From contig NZ_CP139970.1 in NCBI RefSeq assembly GCF_034424545.1, positions 1 through 64,000 of the forward strand: a DNA stretch of 64,000 bases. The letters are read 5' to 3'. The stretch's first letter is position 1. Every line of letters starts with the position of its first letter. The notes beneath the pieces are model-generated. The model saw nothing but the letters and a program-made list of their open reading frames with translations, was not told where the DNA came from and searched no databases. Shown one piece after another: positions 62,862 to 64,000 of the stretch. This stretch comes from Trinickia caryophylli (GTDB lineage Bacteria > Pseudomonadota > Gammaproteobacteria > Burkholderiales > Burkholderiaceae). The position numbers were made by a program, and so were the translations under genes.

Positions 62862-64000
62862 ATGACCAAAGGGTCTATGGGCGTAGCCGTACGATATCCA
62901 GCCAACGAATTCATTCTGCGGGAGAACGCAAAACGCCTGGTCAACGCGGGCGTCGAGGCGCAGAGACTGAAACGGGACAACCCCTATCTGCAGGAGACGC
63001 TCAGAAGGCTGGAGCAGATCCAGGCGGAAGCGCGTCAGACGATGAGCGAGGTGAGCGCGCACAATGAGCGCAGGCTGGCCGCGCTGCACGGAGCGACAAG
63101 AAAAAACGACAGGCGACTCCTTGACCAGATGCATCAGCTGCTTCCCAGGATCGAGCAGCGGACCCGGTACAGGGCCGAGGCGCCAAGCCACAAGGAAAGC
63201 AGACAACTTGTCCTGGCCACGCGGGAAGCCATTGCGCGAGAGGAGGCGATAGAGCAGCATGCAAAGGACCTGCCTGACTCGCTTGCGGCTGTGGTCCGGC
63301 CAAGCCCGGGCGGCGTGGCCTCGAGGCTGGACTGCTCGTCGCGAGGAGGCGCGGGCAGTTTCAGCTTGATTGGCTCGTCGGCTTTCGAGAAAGCGGCTGA
63401 AATCCAAAGTACTGCGGATCTCAACACGACGCGCGCCCTCGATCAGCGCTACTTCAAAACGGATTTCGTGGCGACGGCCGAGTCCCTGGCGCTCCCCTAT
63501 ATCGAAGCGGTCCTCGCCACCCTGCACGAGAACGTTGCAACGCAATTCCTCGATAAACTCGGTGCCGGCGAACTCGGTAGGGAGGTGGCCGACGGTCTCG
63601 AGCGCCTGCGCGAGGGCGTGGGCGCATCGATCACGCTCGCCAGGAATATCCCGCTCGCAGGCGCCGTGACGGACGCGCTGAATGTGACCGTTCCCGACGC
63701 TGCGGTGACGGTGCTCCAGGATTTCGCCCATCCGGCAAAGATGGCGCTCGACGCCGTTGTCGCCCACCTTCCGGCGCACGGTCTGTTTGCCGCCGCAGCC
63801 AGTGTGCAAAGCCTCGCGATGCCCGTGACGAAGCTGATTCAGCCGCTCGCGTCACTGGCCGCGCTGCTGAGCAGATATCCGCAGATCGATGCGATGCATG
63901 CGCTTAGTCAACGCCTTCGCGCCGGCGGAGCCTGCCGTGATGCGGCTTTTCAGATCGTCGACAAATGGGAGAACGGCCTCGTCGACAAGATCGGCGCGGG
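62862..64000 (+). CDS. Unknown protein, N-terminal 379 codons (runs off the window)
   Basis: An uninterrupted frame from the ATG at 62862 (SD CAGGAGCGATAT) to the window end. The first part (MTKGSMGVAVRYPANEFILR) leads into a charged coiled-coil-like region (about 30-140, ETLRRLEQIQAEARQTMSEV). A Gly/Ser stretch (SSRGGAGSFSLIGSSAF) follows, then helical, moderately hydrophobic segments (SITLARNIPLAGAVTDALNV, FAAAASVQSLAMPVTKLIQP). No signal peptide or known domain is recognised. At least thirteen arginines use AGA or AGG, unlike the neighbouring genes, which suggests horizontal acquisition. A secreted effector or translocator is possible but unproven. Confidence 0.75.
   Translation, partial: MTKGSMGVAVRYPANEFILRENAKRLVNAGVEAQRLKRDNPYLQETLRRLEQIQAEARQTMSEVSAHNERRLAALHGATRKNDRRLLDQMHQLLPRIEQRTRYRAEAPSHKESRQLVLATREAIAREEAIEQHAKDLPDSLAAVVRPSPGGVASRLDCSSRGGAGSFSLIGSSAFEKAAEIQSTADLNTTRALDQRYFKTDFVATAESLALPYIEAVLATLHENVATQFLDKLGAGELGREVADGLERLREGVGASITLARNIPLAGAVTDALNVTVPDAAVTVLQDFAHPAKMALDAVVAHLPAHGLFAAAASVQSLAMPVTKLIQPLASLAALLSRYPQIDAMHALSQRLRAGGACRDAAFQIVDKWENGLVDKIGA

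Overview
The window is GC-rich chromosomal DNA of a betaproteobacterium, almost certainly of the Burkholderiaceae (Burkholderia/Paraburkholderia/Trinickia type). I base this on gene order and protein identity: ndk-rlmN-rodZ-ispG-hisS-yfgM-bamB-der-hfq-hflX-hflK-hflC-(DUF2065)-hisZ-purA, the rluD-pgeF-phaC-phaA-phaB-phaR polyhydroxybutyrate block, and PHA proteins whose lengths and catalytic spacing match Cupriavidus necator. I saw no tRNA, rRNA, CRISPR array, insertion sequence or phage gene.

Layout. 1-17.1 kb: a dense forward-strand housekeeping run covering nucleotide metabolism (ndk, purA, a phosphoribosyltransferase), RNA modification and translation (rlmN, hisS, der, hfq, hflX), isoprenoids (ispG), cell shape and envelope (rodZ, yfgM, bamB), protease control (hflK, hflC) and histidine synthesis (hisZ). 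17.2-27.4 kb: kup, the convergent gene tex, a secreted coiled-coil protein, a DUF465 protein, a DinG-like helicase, bamD and the divergent rluD. 27.5-38.4 kb: pgeF, then the carbon-storage block phaC-phaA-phaB-phaR, a reverse-strand Asp-nucleophile alpha/beta hydrolase, rimO, a second thiolase (bktB-like) and a cystathionine beta-lyase-like enzyme. 38.4-44.4 kb: serB (reverse), a small exported protein, an AsmA-family gene and an ABC-F ATPase (YbiT type). Between the exported protein and asmA lies a frameshifted, truncated remnant of a FetB/YbbM-type ABC permease.

44.4-51.5 kb is accessory-like. It has an orphan AHL-type LuxR regulator divergent from a large AAA+ ATPase that resembles those encoded in extracellular contractile injection system (eCIS) loci, but no eCIS structural gene is present. 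Then come an aldehyde dehydrogenase, a nitronate monooxygenase-like flavoprotein, ompW with an FNR/Anr-type site in its promoter, and a DUF1289 gene. 51.7-56.1 kb is a putrescine/spermidine ABC transporter operon (potFGHI). 56.1-62.7 kb is a tripartite RND efflux operon (adaptor, pump, outer-membrane factor) on the reverse strand, divergent from a TetR repressor gene with a 16-bp perfect palindrome between them. The window ends inside a long unrecognised ORF rich in rare AGA/AGG arginine codons, which looks recently acquired.

No complete undescribed system is evident. The best leads are the LuxR-solo/AAA+ pair with its apparently damaged start codon, the unknown 3'-terminal ORF, the fetB relic, the FNR-type ompW promoter and the inverted repeats upstream of phaB and phaR.
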